In this document: in pieces, positions 30,795 through 37,451 of the stretch
Layout: every line of letters starts with the position of its first letter
Position numbering within the stretch: position 1 is the first letter of the stretch
NCBI RefSeq assembly: GCF_021555155.1
Contig: NZ_JAKGBU010000030.1
Coordinates: 1-37,451 of the forward strand
DNA: 37,451 bases
From: Rhizobium alarense
Lineage (GTDB): Bacteria > Pseudomonadota > Alphaproteobacteria > Rhizobiales > Rhizobiaceae
Direction: 5' to 3'
The notes under the pieces: model-generated
Told to the model about the DNA's origin: nothing
What the model saw: only the letters and a program-made list of their open reading frames with translations
Databases searched by the model: none
Program-made: the position numbers and the translations under genes

Positions 30795-32300
30795 TCAGGC
30801 GTGCTTGCGGCCGCCGTCCCCGTAGAACCAGCCGTCCGGATAGGGGTACCACCAGCTTTGCACCACCGGCTTGTGGTCGATGATGACCATTTTCGAGCGG
30901 CGGAAGGCGTCGAGTCCGAGTTTCGAAAGCTCGCGGCCGAGGCCGGATTTCTTCCAGCCGCCGAAGGGCAGCGCGTCGTTGTCGATCAGCGGGTTGTTGA
31001 CCCAAACCATGCCGGCCTCCAGCCGGTCGGCGGCCTCCATCGCTTCTTCGAGCGAGGTGGTGAAGATCGAGGCGCCGAGGCCGAATTCGCTGTCGTTCGC
31101 CCGTTCGATCGCCTCGTCGAAATCCCTGACCCGCATGACGGCCGCGACGGGACCGAAACACTCCTCGCGCAGGATCACCATGTCGGGTGTGCAGCCTGTC
31201 AGGATCGTCGGCTCGTAGAACCAGCCGGTCGGTTCGCTCTCCGGAATCTTTCCGCCGATCTCGACCGTCGCGCCCTTCGCCTTCGCATCCTCGACGAGAC
31301 GGATGACCTTGGCCCGCGCCGCCTCGCTGACCAGCGGCCCGATCTCCGCCTTGGCGAGGCCGTTGCCGATGCGCAGGCGCCTCGTCTCTCTGACGAAATG
31401 TTCGACGAATGCATCATGCACGGCATCGACGACGAAAAAGCGCTCGGCCGAGGTGCAGACCTGGCCGGACATGTGGAAGGCGGCCGTGACGGCGCCGGCG
31501 GCAGCGACGTCAAGCGGCGCGTGGGCGGTGACGATGAAGGGATCGCTGCCGCCCGCCTCGATGACGGCGGGCTTCATCTGCGCCGCCGCTGCCATCGCCA
31601 CCGCCTTGCCCGCCGCGACCGAACCGGTGAAGGCGACGGCGTGCGTCTTCGGCGACGCGATGAGGGCCGAGGCAAGCTCGGCGCCGCCCGGCAGGCAGGC
31701 GATCAGGCCCTCGGGCAACGCCTCGAAAACGGGCATGAAGGCCAGCGTCGAGAGCGTCGTCGCCGGCGCCGGCTTGATGATGCAGGCATTGCCCGAGGCC
31801 AGCGACGCCGCGACCGTCCAGCACATCAGGAGGATCGGGAAGTTGAACGGCATGATGTGCACGCTCACGCCGAGCGCCTCGTAGCGCGCATGCTGGAAGG
31901 AGCCTGCTTGCGTCGTGCCCGCCACCTTGCCGGCCTCGTCGCGCGCCATCTCCGCGAAATAGCGGAAGGCGCCGGCGCAGTTCGCCACCTCGCCAATCGC
32001 TTCCGGGTAGGGCTTGCCCATCTCGCGCGACATCAGTTCCGCGCAGCGGCGCATGTCGGTCGCCTCGATGCGGTTGGCGATGCGGTGGAGCACGGTCGCG
32101 CGCGACTTGGCGTCGAGGCGCTTCCAGTCACGCTGTGCCTTGGCCGCGGCGTCGAGCACGCTTTCCATCTCGGCCATCGTCGTATCGGCGATGCTGCCGA
32201 CCGTTGCCAGCGTCGCCGGGTCGATCACGGCGTGGCGCGGTCCCTCGCCCGGCAGATAGGCCGGATGCCGGTAGAAGACGGGTTCGGCGGGGTTGAACAT
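30795..32300 (-). CDS. NAD(P)-dependent aldehyde dehydrogenase
   Basis: Aldehyde dehydrogenase superfamily protein of 501 residues. N153 (IMPFNFPI), E248 (AVIEAGGSDP) and the nucleophile C282 (SGQVCTSAER) are all in place, and the TGSVAAG cofactor loop is present. The sequence differs strongly from the aldehyde dehydrogenase at 11809, and the C-terminus is longer (SWWYPYPDGWFYGDGGRKHA), unlike most members. It sits between the saccharopine-dehydrogenase-like gene and a 211-base palindromic region that separates it from the cupins. The substrate is unknown. Confidence 0.92.
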   Translation of the reverse strand: MFNPAEPVFYRHPAYLPGEGPRHAVIDPATLATVGSIADTTMAEMESVLDAAAKAQRDWKRLDAKSRATVLHRIANRIEATDMRRCAELMSREMGKPYPEAIGEVANCAGAFRYFAEMARDEAGKVAGTTQAGSFQHARYEALGVSVHIMPFNFPILLMCWTVAASLASGNACIIKPAPATTLSTLAFMPVFEALPEGLIACLPGGAELASALIASPKTHAVAFTGSVAAGKAVAMAAAAQMKPAVIEAGGSDPFIVTAHAPLDVAAAGAVTAAFHMSGQVCTSAERFFVVDAVHDAFVEHFVRETRRLRIGNGLAKAEIGPLVSEAARAKVIRLVEDAKAKGATVEIGGKIPESEPTGWFYEPTILTGCTPDMVILREECFGPVAAVMRVRDFDEAIERANDSEFGLGASIFTTSLEEAMEAADRLEAGMVWVNNPLIDNDALPFGGWKKSGLGRELSKLGLDAFRRSKMVIIDHKPVVQSWWYPYPDGWFYGDGGRKHA

Positions 32301-32322
32301 GGTGCTTTCCTTTGATGTCGAA

Positions 32323-32533
32323 GGGGGGCGTTGGCCCCCTCACCAACAAAATCTGAGGTTTAGCCTTCGGCTAAGCCCTCGATTTTGTATCCTCTCCCTC
32401 AAGGGGAGAGGAAATGTCGTGCCGGGTTTCGGCCGTCGCTAGGTCGCTTCGAGGCGGGCCTTATCGGCAGGGTTCCTTCTCCCCTTGAGGGAGAAGGTGC
32501 CGGCAGGCGGATGAGGGGGCTTACCCGCCTGCC
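32323..32533. repeat. composite palindromic intergenic element (RIME/REP-like)
   Basis: The 235-base gap between the aldehyde dehydrogenase and cupin genes is packed with hairpins. These are GGGGGC/GCCCCC (32324-32339), CAAAATC...GATTTTG with a long internal stem (32347-32387), CCTCTCC...GGAGAGG (32391-32411), CCTTCTCCC...GGGAGAAGG (32475-32497) and GGCAGGCGG/CCGCCTGCC (32502-32533). CCCCCTCA (32335-32342) and TGAGGGGG (32512-32519) are inverted outer ends. It resembles the mosaic palindromic elements scattered between genes in rhizobia and may also end or process the operon mRNA. Confidence 0.7.
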
Positions 32534-32535
32534 CT

Positions 32536-32883
32536 CTACCTAATCATGTAGACCTTCCTCACCGTCTCATGCACCGTGCACTCGCCCTTCCAGTCCTGCG
32601 GGAAGAAGGCGGCGGTGTCCGGCGTGATCTCGATCACCTCGCCGCTCTCGTGCACATAGGTGCAGCGGCCTTCGAGGAAGTGGCAGAACTCGTCGCGCGT
32701 GACGTGGCAGAACCATTTTCCCGGCGTGCAGATCCACAGGCCGCATTCGGATTGCCCCTCCGGACCCTTGTGGATCAGCTTGCCCGAGGTGCGGCTTTCG
32801 CCCTCGATCATCGTCGGGATCACGCCCCAGTCCTTGAGGTCGGTCTCTTCCAGCGGCTTGCGCATCAGGGGTGTCGCGGTCAT
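32536..32883 (-). CDS. cupin-domain protein (first of two)
   Basis: A 115-residue single-domain cupin. The beta-barrel motifs are CGLWICTPGKWFCHVTRDEF and CHFLEGRCTYVHESGEVI, followed by DTAAFFPQDWKGECTVHETV. Such small cupins bind a sugar or amine metabolite and often act as epimerases, lyases or sensors. It is clearly a paralogue of the cupin at 32912, sharing the order GxLxHKGP, WxCTPGxW, RDEFCHFxxGR and GECTVxETxRxxYM. No function can be assigned. The gene ends next to the palindromic element. Confidence 0.82.
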   Translation of the reverse strand: MTATPLMRKPLEETDLKDWGVIPTMIEGESRTSGKLIHKGPEGQSECGLWICTPGKWFCHVTRDEFCHFLEGRCTYVHESGEVIEITPDTAAFFPQDWKGECTVHETVRKVYMIR

Positions 32884-32911
32884 TGGGAGTTTCCTTTCCG
32901 TTTTTCTTGCG

Positions 32912-33274
32912 TCAGGCCAGCATGTAGATGTTGCGCATGGTCTCGATGACGGTGCATTCCCCCGTCCATCCGCCGGGGAACATCACGACAGTACGCGCCT
33001 CGACCTCGATCATCTCTCCATCATCCGAGCGATAGATCGCCCGCCCCGCCACGAAATGGCAGAACTCGTCGCGCGGGATCGACAGTCGCCAGCGGCCGGG
33101 CGTGCAGACCCAGATGCCGGATTCCGGCTGGTTGTTCGGTCCCTTGTGGACGAGCCGGCCCGAGGACCGGGACTGTCCTTCCAGGCTGTCCGGCTGGTCG
33201 CCCCAGTCGACGAGGTCGGCGAAGGTGGTGGCGCCATAGATATGCGGGGCGGAGGAACTCGTCGTCTCAACCAT
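32912..33274 (-). CDS. cupin-domain protein (second of two)
   Basis: A 120-residue cupin paralogous to the protein at 32536: SGRLVHKGPNNQPESGIWVC, RDEFCHFVAGRAIYRSDDGE, TVVMFPGGWTGECTVIETMR. Its ATG overlaps the end of the glycosyltransferase gene by 8 bases, so translation is coupled. Two related cupins side by side suggest a heteromeric complex or two steps on related substrates. The link to the glycosyltransferase and importer is by context only. Confidence 0.83.
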   Translation of the reverse strand: MVETTSSSAPHIYGATTFADLVDWGDQPDSLEGQSRSSGRLVHKGPNNQPESGIWVCTPGRWRLSIPRDEFCHFVAGRAIYRSDDGEMIEVEARTVVMFPGGWTGECTVIETMRNIYMLA

Positions 33275-34559
33275 GGTAGGCGCCGGTCTTCACCAGTTCG
33301 TCGAGAATGCCGGCGGCCTTCTTTGGGCCGTTGCGTGCCTGCATGTGGGCGCTGGTCGCGGCAAGCTTCGTCTTCATCGCCGGGTTGTTGATGCAGGCAT
33401 CGAGCTTTGCCGCGAGGTCCGCGTCGGTCCAGTCGTAGCGCGGCATCTTAAAGCCGTGGCCGGTCTCGTCGACGCGGGTCGCATTGTCGTGGCCGTCCCA
33501 GACATAGGGCATGATAATCGCCGGCTTGCCGAAATAGAGGCACTCGGTGAAGGAGTTGTTGCCGCCGTGATGGATGACGGCATCGACCTGCGGGATCACC
33601 GAGGGCTGCGGGAACCAGCCATCGATGATGATATTGCCCGGCAGGCTGTCGTACTGGTCCTTGTAGTCGCCGACATTGACGAGCGCGCGATAGGGCAATT
33701 TGCCGATCGTCTCGATCAGGCGCTTCAGCAGCTCGGTGTCGCCGGCACCCAGCGAGCCGAAGGAGATGTAGAGCAGCGGCTTGTCGTTCTTCTCGGCGAA
33801 GTCAGGCACCTCATAGGGTTTTTCCTTGCGCACGCAGCCTTCGAGATACTGGAACTGCCTCGGATCGAGCGCATGCTCCCGGTGGAACTTCACCGGTTCC
33901 GGATAGAGCAGAAGGTTCATGAAGGGCGAGGCCTCGAAGAACTGGCCGATCGGATAGGCCGCCTCGTTGTTGTCGGCCAGGAAGCCGTTGAAGTCGTCGT
34001 GGATCGGCTTGATCACGTCATTGAAGTGGTCGCGATAGGCGGCGTGGCAGGCATAGTCGCTCTCCCCGCAGCCGGAGAGATGCGGCGGTATCTTCGGGTC
34101 CTCGATCTCGTTTTCCGAGCAGGAGATGATGCGCACCCAGGGCGCGCCATATTGCTTGATCGCCGGGAAGAGGATGACGTTGTCGACGCAGATGAGGTCC
34201 GGCTTGATCTTCGCCAATACGCTCGGCAGATCCTTCTGCGCCCATTTGGCGCTGTCGACGATTGCCGTCCAGCAGTCCTTCACATAGTTGTCGACCTGGT
34301 CGTAGGGGCTCTTGCGGAAGTTCGGGATATGGCCGTTGATGAAATCCTCCCAGAACTTCGCCATCTGCTCCGGCGGCATGGGTTCGGAAAGGTTCACCGG
34401 GTGCGCCTCGAAGCCGTAGCCCTCGTAGACCGAGACGAAGCCGGGGTCGGAGAGAAACACCGCCCTGTGGCCGAGCGCCTCGACGGCCTGGGCGATGCCG
34501 ACGGAGTTCAGGGCCGGGCCGAAGGCCGCTTCCGGGAAGAATGCGATGGTCTTGGACAT
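33267..34559 (-). CDS. family-1 glycosyltransferase (UDP-glycosyltransferase/MGT-like)
   Basis: A 430-residue GT-B fold glycosyltransferase that would add a sugar from a nucleotide donor to a small acceptor. The N-terminus KTIAFFPEAAFGPALNSVGI is the GT1 acceptor-domain start, and the donor-binding signature near residues 320-365 is clear: DGWFPQPSVIPQVDAVIHHG, then GNNSFTECLYFGKPAIIMP and the DNATRVDETGHG loop. This is the UDP-glucuronosyl/macrolide glycosyltransferase type, which is unusual beside an importer. The start MSKTIAFF at 34559 follows AGGGG; an in-frame extension upstream overlaps the ATPase gene. It lies 20 bases after the ATPase gene, within one leftward operon. Confidence 0.88.
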   Translation of the reverse strand: MSKTIAFFPEAAFGPALNSVGIAQAVEALGHRAVFLSDPGFVSVYEGYGFEAHPVNLSEPMPPEQMAKFWEDFINGHIPNFRKSPYDQVDNYVKDCWTAIVDSAKWAQKDLPSVLAKIKPDLICVDNVILFPAIKQYGAPWVRIISCSENEIEDPKIPPHLSGCGESDYACHAAYRDHFNDVIKPIHDDFNGFLADNNEAAYPIGQFFEASPFMNLLLYPEPVKFHREHALDPRQFQYLEGCVRKEKPYEVPDFAEKNDKPLLYISFGSLGAGDTELLKRLIETIGKLPYRALVNVGDYKDQYDSLPGNIIIDGWFPQPSVIPQVDAVIHHGGNNSFTECLYFGKPAIIMPYVWDGHDNATRVDETGHGFKMPRYDWTDADLAAKLDACINNPAMKTKLAATSAHMQARNGPKKAAGILDELVKTGAYHG

Positions 34560-34579
34560 GGTGTTCCCCTGTTCGTCTT

Positions 34580-35635
34580 TCACTGGAAGAGCCGGCATTT
34601 CGCCGGGTCGATCTTGAGGCTGAGCGCGTCGCCGATCCGCCAATCGCCGGCGCCGCTCGCCGGTACACGCACCTGCATCAACGCTTCGGCCGCAGCCGTC
34701 CGGACATGCAGCACGCGGTCGAGGCCGTGATAGGCGATGTCGGCGATGGTGCCGGCCAGCCGCTCGCCGGGCGGGCCGAGGGCGATGTTTTCCGGTCTGA
34801 CAGCGAGCGTCGCCGGACCGGGCGTCGCATCGACGACGGCGAGGCGCAGGCCTTCGGCTTCGAAGACGCCGTCGGAGGCGACCGCGCCGTCGATGAAGTT
34901 CATCACGCCGATGAAATTGGCGACGAAGCGGTCGGCGGGCCGCTCGTAGACGTCTTCCGGCGCACCGACCTGCAGCAACCGGCCGTCCTTCAGGATCGCC
35001 ATGCGGTCGGCCATGACCAGCGCCTCTTCCTGGTCGTGCGTGACGATGATGAAGGTGATGCCGGCCTCGTGCTGCATGCGCTTCAGTTCGAGCTGCATGC
35101 GCTCGCGCAGCTTCTTGTCCAGCGCGCCGAGCGGCTCGTCGAGCAGCAGCACCTTCGGTCGCTTGACGAGCGCGCGCGCCAGCGCCACGCGCTGCTTCTG
35201 GCCACCGGAAAGCTGGTCGGGCTTGCGGTCGGCGAAGCTCGTCAGATCCGTCATCGCCATGGTCTCGTCGACGCGGCGGCGGATTTCGCCTTTGCCGAGC
35301 CGTTCCATCTCCAGCCCGTAGGAGAGGTTCTGCCGGACCGTCATGTGCGGGAAGAGCGCGTAGGACTGGAACATCAGGTTGAGCGGCCGCTTTTCCGGCG
35401 GCAGCGGCGAGATGTCCCGGCCCTCGAGCAGGATGCGGCCGGCGCCCGGGCTTTCGAAGCCGGCGAGCATGCGCAGAAGCGTGGTCTTGCCGCAGCCGGA
35501 GGGGCCGAGCAGCGCGAAGAATTCGTTCTCGCGAATGTCGAGCGAGACGTTGTCGACGGCCTTCACCGGGCCGAAGCTCTTGGCGACGCTCTCGATGCGC
35601 AGGATCGGTTCGGCGGGGTTTGCGGGTGCACTCAT
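34580..35635 (-). CDS. ABC importer ATP-binding protein, PotA type
   Basis: ATPase subunit of the second importer, 351 residues. Walker A GPSGCGKTTLL, signature LSGGQKQRVALARAL, Walker B LLLDEPLGALD and switch region VTHDQEEALVMADR are intact, followed by a TOBE domain. The ATG at 35635 overlaps the permease end by 4 bases (ATGA); the frame is open far upstream but that extension lies over the permease gene and is not real. Similar in length and motifs to the ATPase at 9968, so the two importers are paralogous systems. Confidence 0.94.
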   Translation of the reverse strand: MSAPANPAEPILRIESVAKSFGPVKAVDNVSLDIRENEFFALLGPSGCGKTTLLRMLAGFESPGAGRILLEGRDISPLPPEKRPLNLMFQSYALFPHMTVRQNLSYGLEMERLGKGEIRRRVDETMAMTDLTSFADRKPDQLSGGQKQRVALARALVKRPKVLLLDEPLGALDKKLRERMQLELKRMQHEAGITFIIVTHDQEEALVMADRMAILKDGRLLQVGAPEDVYERPADRFVANFIGVMNFIDGAVASDGVFEAEGLRLAVVDATPGPATLAVRPENIALGPPGERLAGTIADIAYHGLDRVLHVRTAAAEALMQVRVPASGAGDWRIGDALSLKIDPAKCRLFQ

Positions 35636-36423
35636 GGGATGCGCTGTTCTCTGTTCAGCCATTGCGAGATCAGGAGCGCCGTCGCGCTGACGCCCATGAC
35701 GATGGTGGCGAGCGCGTTGACCTCCGGCGTGATGCCGAAGCGGATCATCGAATAGATCTGCATGGGAAGGGTGATCGACGAGCGCCCGGCGCCCGCTGTG
35801 AAGAAGGCGATGATGAACTCGTCGACCGAGAGCGTGAAGGCGAGCAGCGCGCCTGCGACGATCGACGGCAAGAGCACCGGGAAGGTGACGCGCCAGAAGG
35901 TCGTCCAGCCGGAGGCGCCGAGATCGCGCGAGGCCTCGACGATCGAGAAGTCGAAATGCTTGAGGCGGGCGCGCACGACCGAGCAGACGAAGGCGAGGTC
36001 GAAGATGACATGGCTGAGAATGATCGTGTGCAGCCCCATCGTCAGGTTCAGCCGGGAGAAGAAGGTCAGCAGCGCCACGGCAAGCACGATGTCGGGAATG
36101 ACCATCGGCGCGAAGGCGAGCGCCTCCAGACCGTTGCTCTTTCTGCGGCGCGTCTCCATGCCAAGCGCCAGCAGCGTGCCGAGCACGGTGGAAATCAGCG
36201 TGGCGACGACGGCGACGACGAGCGTATTCCAGGCGGCGCGCAGAATGTCGGTGTTCGACAGCAGCGCGCTGTACCAGCGCGTCGAAAAGCCGGACCAGGA
36301 TGTCGGCAAGCCGCTGTCGTTGAAGGAGAGCAGGACGAGGACCGCGATCGGCAGGTAGAGGAAGCCGAAGACGAGGACGAGCACGATCCGTCCCGGAAGC
36401 TTGCCGGAGAGGGCAGCGCTCAT
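35632..36423 (-). CDS. ABC importer permease, PotC type
   Basis: Second permease of the leftward importer, 263 residues with six expected helices, the first being RIVLVLVFGFLYLPIAVLVL. The coupling loop EASRDLGASGWTTFWRVTFP and the conserved helix LLAFTLSVDEFIIAFF identify it as PotC type. Its start overlaps the previous permease stop (ATGA) and its end overlaps the ATPase start, so all three are coupled. An in-frame extension to 37386 is an artefact of the neighbouring gene. Confidence 0.94.
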   Translation of the reverse strand: MSAALSGKLPGRIVLVLVFGFLYLPIAVLVLLSFNDSGLPTSWSGFSTRWYSALLSNTDILRAAWNTLVVAVVATLISTVLGTLLALGMETRRRKSNGLEALAFAPMVIPDIVLAVALLTFFSRLNLTMGLHTIILSHVIFDLAFVCSVVRARLKHFDFSIVEASRDLGASGWTTFWRVTFPVLLPSIVAGALLAFTLSVDEFIIAFFTAGAGRSSITLPMQIYSMIRFGITPEVNALATIVMGVSATALLISQWLNREQRIP

Positions 36424-37286
36424 TGCTCCGCCTCCCGTCGCCTTTCGCCGGATGCGTGCGCCGTGGCACGCGCCTGGAGAAGAAGCAGGACGATCATCGT
36501 CAGGATCAGCGCGGCGCCCAGGGCCGCCCCGAACGGCCAGTCGTTCGCCGTCAGGAACTGGTCGTAGACGAGGTTGCCGACCATCTGGAACCGCCCGCCG
36601 CCGAGCAGCGCCGGCGTCACGAAATTGCCGATCGACAGCACGAAGACGAAGACGCCGCCGGCGGCGACACCCGGCAAGGTGAGCGGCAGCGTCACGCGCA
36701 GGAAGGTGCGAACCGGACCGGCACCGAGGTCGCGCGAGGCTTCCATCAGTTCGGGGTTCAGTCGCGAGAGCGTCGAATAGATCGCCAGGATAACGAAGGG
36801 CAGGTAGTTGTAGACGAGGCCGGTGATGACCGCACCCTCGGAATAGAGCATCGACAGCGGCTCGCCCGTATAGCCGAGCGTGCCGAGCAGGTTGTTGATC
36901 AGGCCCTCGCGGTTCAGTAGCACGATCCAGGCATAGGTGCGGATGAGATAGTTGCTCCAGAAGGGCAGCACCGCGAAGAAGAGCAGGATCGGCTGGCTCA
37001 TGCGCGGCGCGCGGCTGATCGCATAGGCCGCCGGATAGGCGATGAGGATCGCGACCATCGTCGCCGTCAGCGCGATTCGCGCCGAATTGAGGAAGATCTT
37101 CGCATAGAGCGGATCGACGACGCGGGCGAAGTTCTCCAGCGTGAACGTGTATTCGACGCCGCCCCAGACGCCGCGCTGGAAGAAGGCATAGGAGAGAACC
37201 AGCAGGCACGGCACCACCATGAAGGCCACGAGCCAGGCGACGCCGGGCGCGACGAGCAGGTTCGGTCTGGTGGCATTGAAGGACAC
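36420..37286 (-). CDS. ABC importer permease, PotB type
   Basis: First permease of the leftward importer, 288 residues, six expected helices beginning LLVAPGVAWLVAFMVVPCLL. The coupling loop is EASRDLGAGPVRTFLRVTLP. It starts 115 bases after the solute-binding protein gene, with a strong hairpin in between, a pattern that usually sets a high receptor to permease ratio. The C-terminus is cytoplasmic and basic (SGERRREAEQ). Confidence 0.94.
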   Translation of the reverse strand: MSFNATRPNLLVAPGVAWLVAFMVVPCLLVLSYAFFQRGVWGGVEYTFTLENFARVVDPLYAKIFLNSARIALTATMVAILIAYPAAYAISRAPRMSQPILLFFAVLPFWSNYLIRTYAWIVLLNREGLINNLLGTLGYTGEPLSMLYSEGAVITGLVYNYLPFVILAIYSTLSRLNPELMEASRDLGAGPVRTFLRVTLPLTLPGVAAGGVFVFVLSIGNFVTPALLGGGRFQMVGNLVYDQFLTANDWPFGAALGAALILTMIVLLLLQARATAHASGERRREAEQ

Positions 37287-37353
37287 TGAGGCACTGGCTC
37301 CGGCAGGACCGGCTGAGACCGGCCGGCCATCGAAACGTCACAGGAAGACGATG

Positions 37354-37390
37354 TCCCGTGGCGGCGGGCCGCCACCCGGCCGCCACGGGA
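37354..37390. repeat. strong hairpin between receptor and permease genes
   Basis: TCCCGTGGCGGC (37354-37365) and GCCGCCACGGGA (37379-37390) are perfect 12-base inverted arms around a 13-base loop. No T run follows in the direction of transcription, so it more likely protects the upstream receptor mRNA or causes partial termination. Confidence 0.65.
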
Positions 37391-37401
37391 AGAGGCTGCG
37401 A

Positions 37402-37451
37402 TCAATTCGCGGCCTTGATCTCGCTGACGATGCGTGAATAGTCCTTCTGGG
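37402..37451 (-). CDS. solute-binding protein, C-terminal end only (partial)
   Basis: The last 15 codons of a leftward gene, QKDYSRIVSEIKAAN and a TGA stop at 37402-37404, enter from the right edge. The position before a PotB/PotC/PotA set, the spacing and the hairpin suggest this is the periplasmic receptor of the second importer. Too little is present for a firm family call. Confidence 0.6.
   Translation of the reverse strand, partial: QKDYSRIVSEIKAAN

Noticed and set aside
30786-32315. 509-residue plus-strand frame over the second aldehyde dehydrogenase
   Set aside because: Antisense shadow of an enzyme with complete catalytic residues.
33273-34730. 485-residue plus-strand frame over the glycosyltransferase
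   Set aside because: Antisense shadow; arginine, histidine and valine-rich with no family resemblance.
35636-36469. N-terminal extension of the second importer ATPase
   Set aside because: It is an out-of-frame reading of the permease gene; the ATG overlapping the permease stop gives a normal ATPase length.

Overview
The window looks like part of a secondary replicon (plasmid, megaplasmid or chromid) of a member of the Rhizobiales, most likely Rhizobiaceae. The reasons are a repABC replication/partition operon at the left end, high-GC coding with typical rhizobial gene families (PotABCD-type ABC importers, a PraR/PhrR-like XRE regulator, a DUF6074-like small protein, YcaO/TfuA) and the absence of housekeeping or RNA genes. 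No tRNA, rRNA, insertion sequence or CRISPR array was seen.

Layout. (1) 1-3450: repC (cut by the window edge), a candidate antisense RNA gene, repB and repA, all read leftward, with two identical parS-like sites and a promoter/operator upstream of repA. (2) 3890-6890: a Rieske oxygenase, a sulfotransferase, an NTF2/SnoaL-like protein and a TetR regulator. (3) 7032-14284: a rightward catabolic operon of solute-binding protein, two permeases, ATPase, metallo-beta-lactamase-fold hydrolase, aldehyde dehydrogenase and zinc alcohol dehydrogenase, probably controlled by the divergent TetR. (4) 14597-23716: a loose group with two EamA transporters, a sugar-acid dehydratase (IlvD/Edd), a secreted S10 carboxypeptidase, a GntR regulator divergent from a DapA-family lyase, a DUF6074-like protein and a thiolase. 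(5) 23979-29436: a PraR-like regulator, then a compact cluster of a BTAD/TPR regulator, a 92-residue protein ending in four seven-residue repeats, YcaO and TfuA, followed by two small unknown proteins. (6) 29583-37451: a long leftward set of solute-binding protein (only its end is in the window), two permeases, ATPase, family-1 glycosyltransferase, two paralogous cupins, aldehyde dehydrogenase and a saccharopine-dehydrogenase-like enzyme.

The most interesting system is region 5. YcaO plus TfuA is the enzyme pair known to install backbone thioamides on peptides or proteins. Here it is translationally coupled and sits 5 bases downstream of a small protein whose C-terminus is AFSGKLE, GFSGKLE, AFSGKLE, AFSGKLD. 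The copies differ mostly by synonymous codons. I infer a ribosomally made, post-translationally modified peptide (RiPP) system with a multi-core precursor. The repeat and the gene order are seen directly; the chemistry is inference.

The second candidate for new biology is region 6, where a polyamine-type importer is combined with a UDP-sugar-type glycosyltransferase and two cupins. Region 3 resembles in logic a lactone/hydroxyacid/semialdehyde oxidation route (hydrolase, alcohol dehydrogenase, aldehyde dehydrogenase) fed by its own importer; the substrate cannot be read from sequence.
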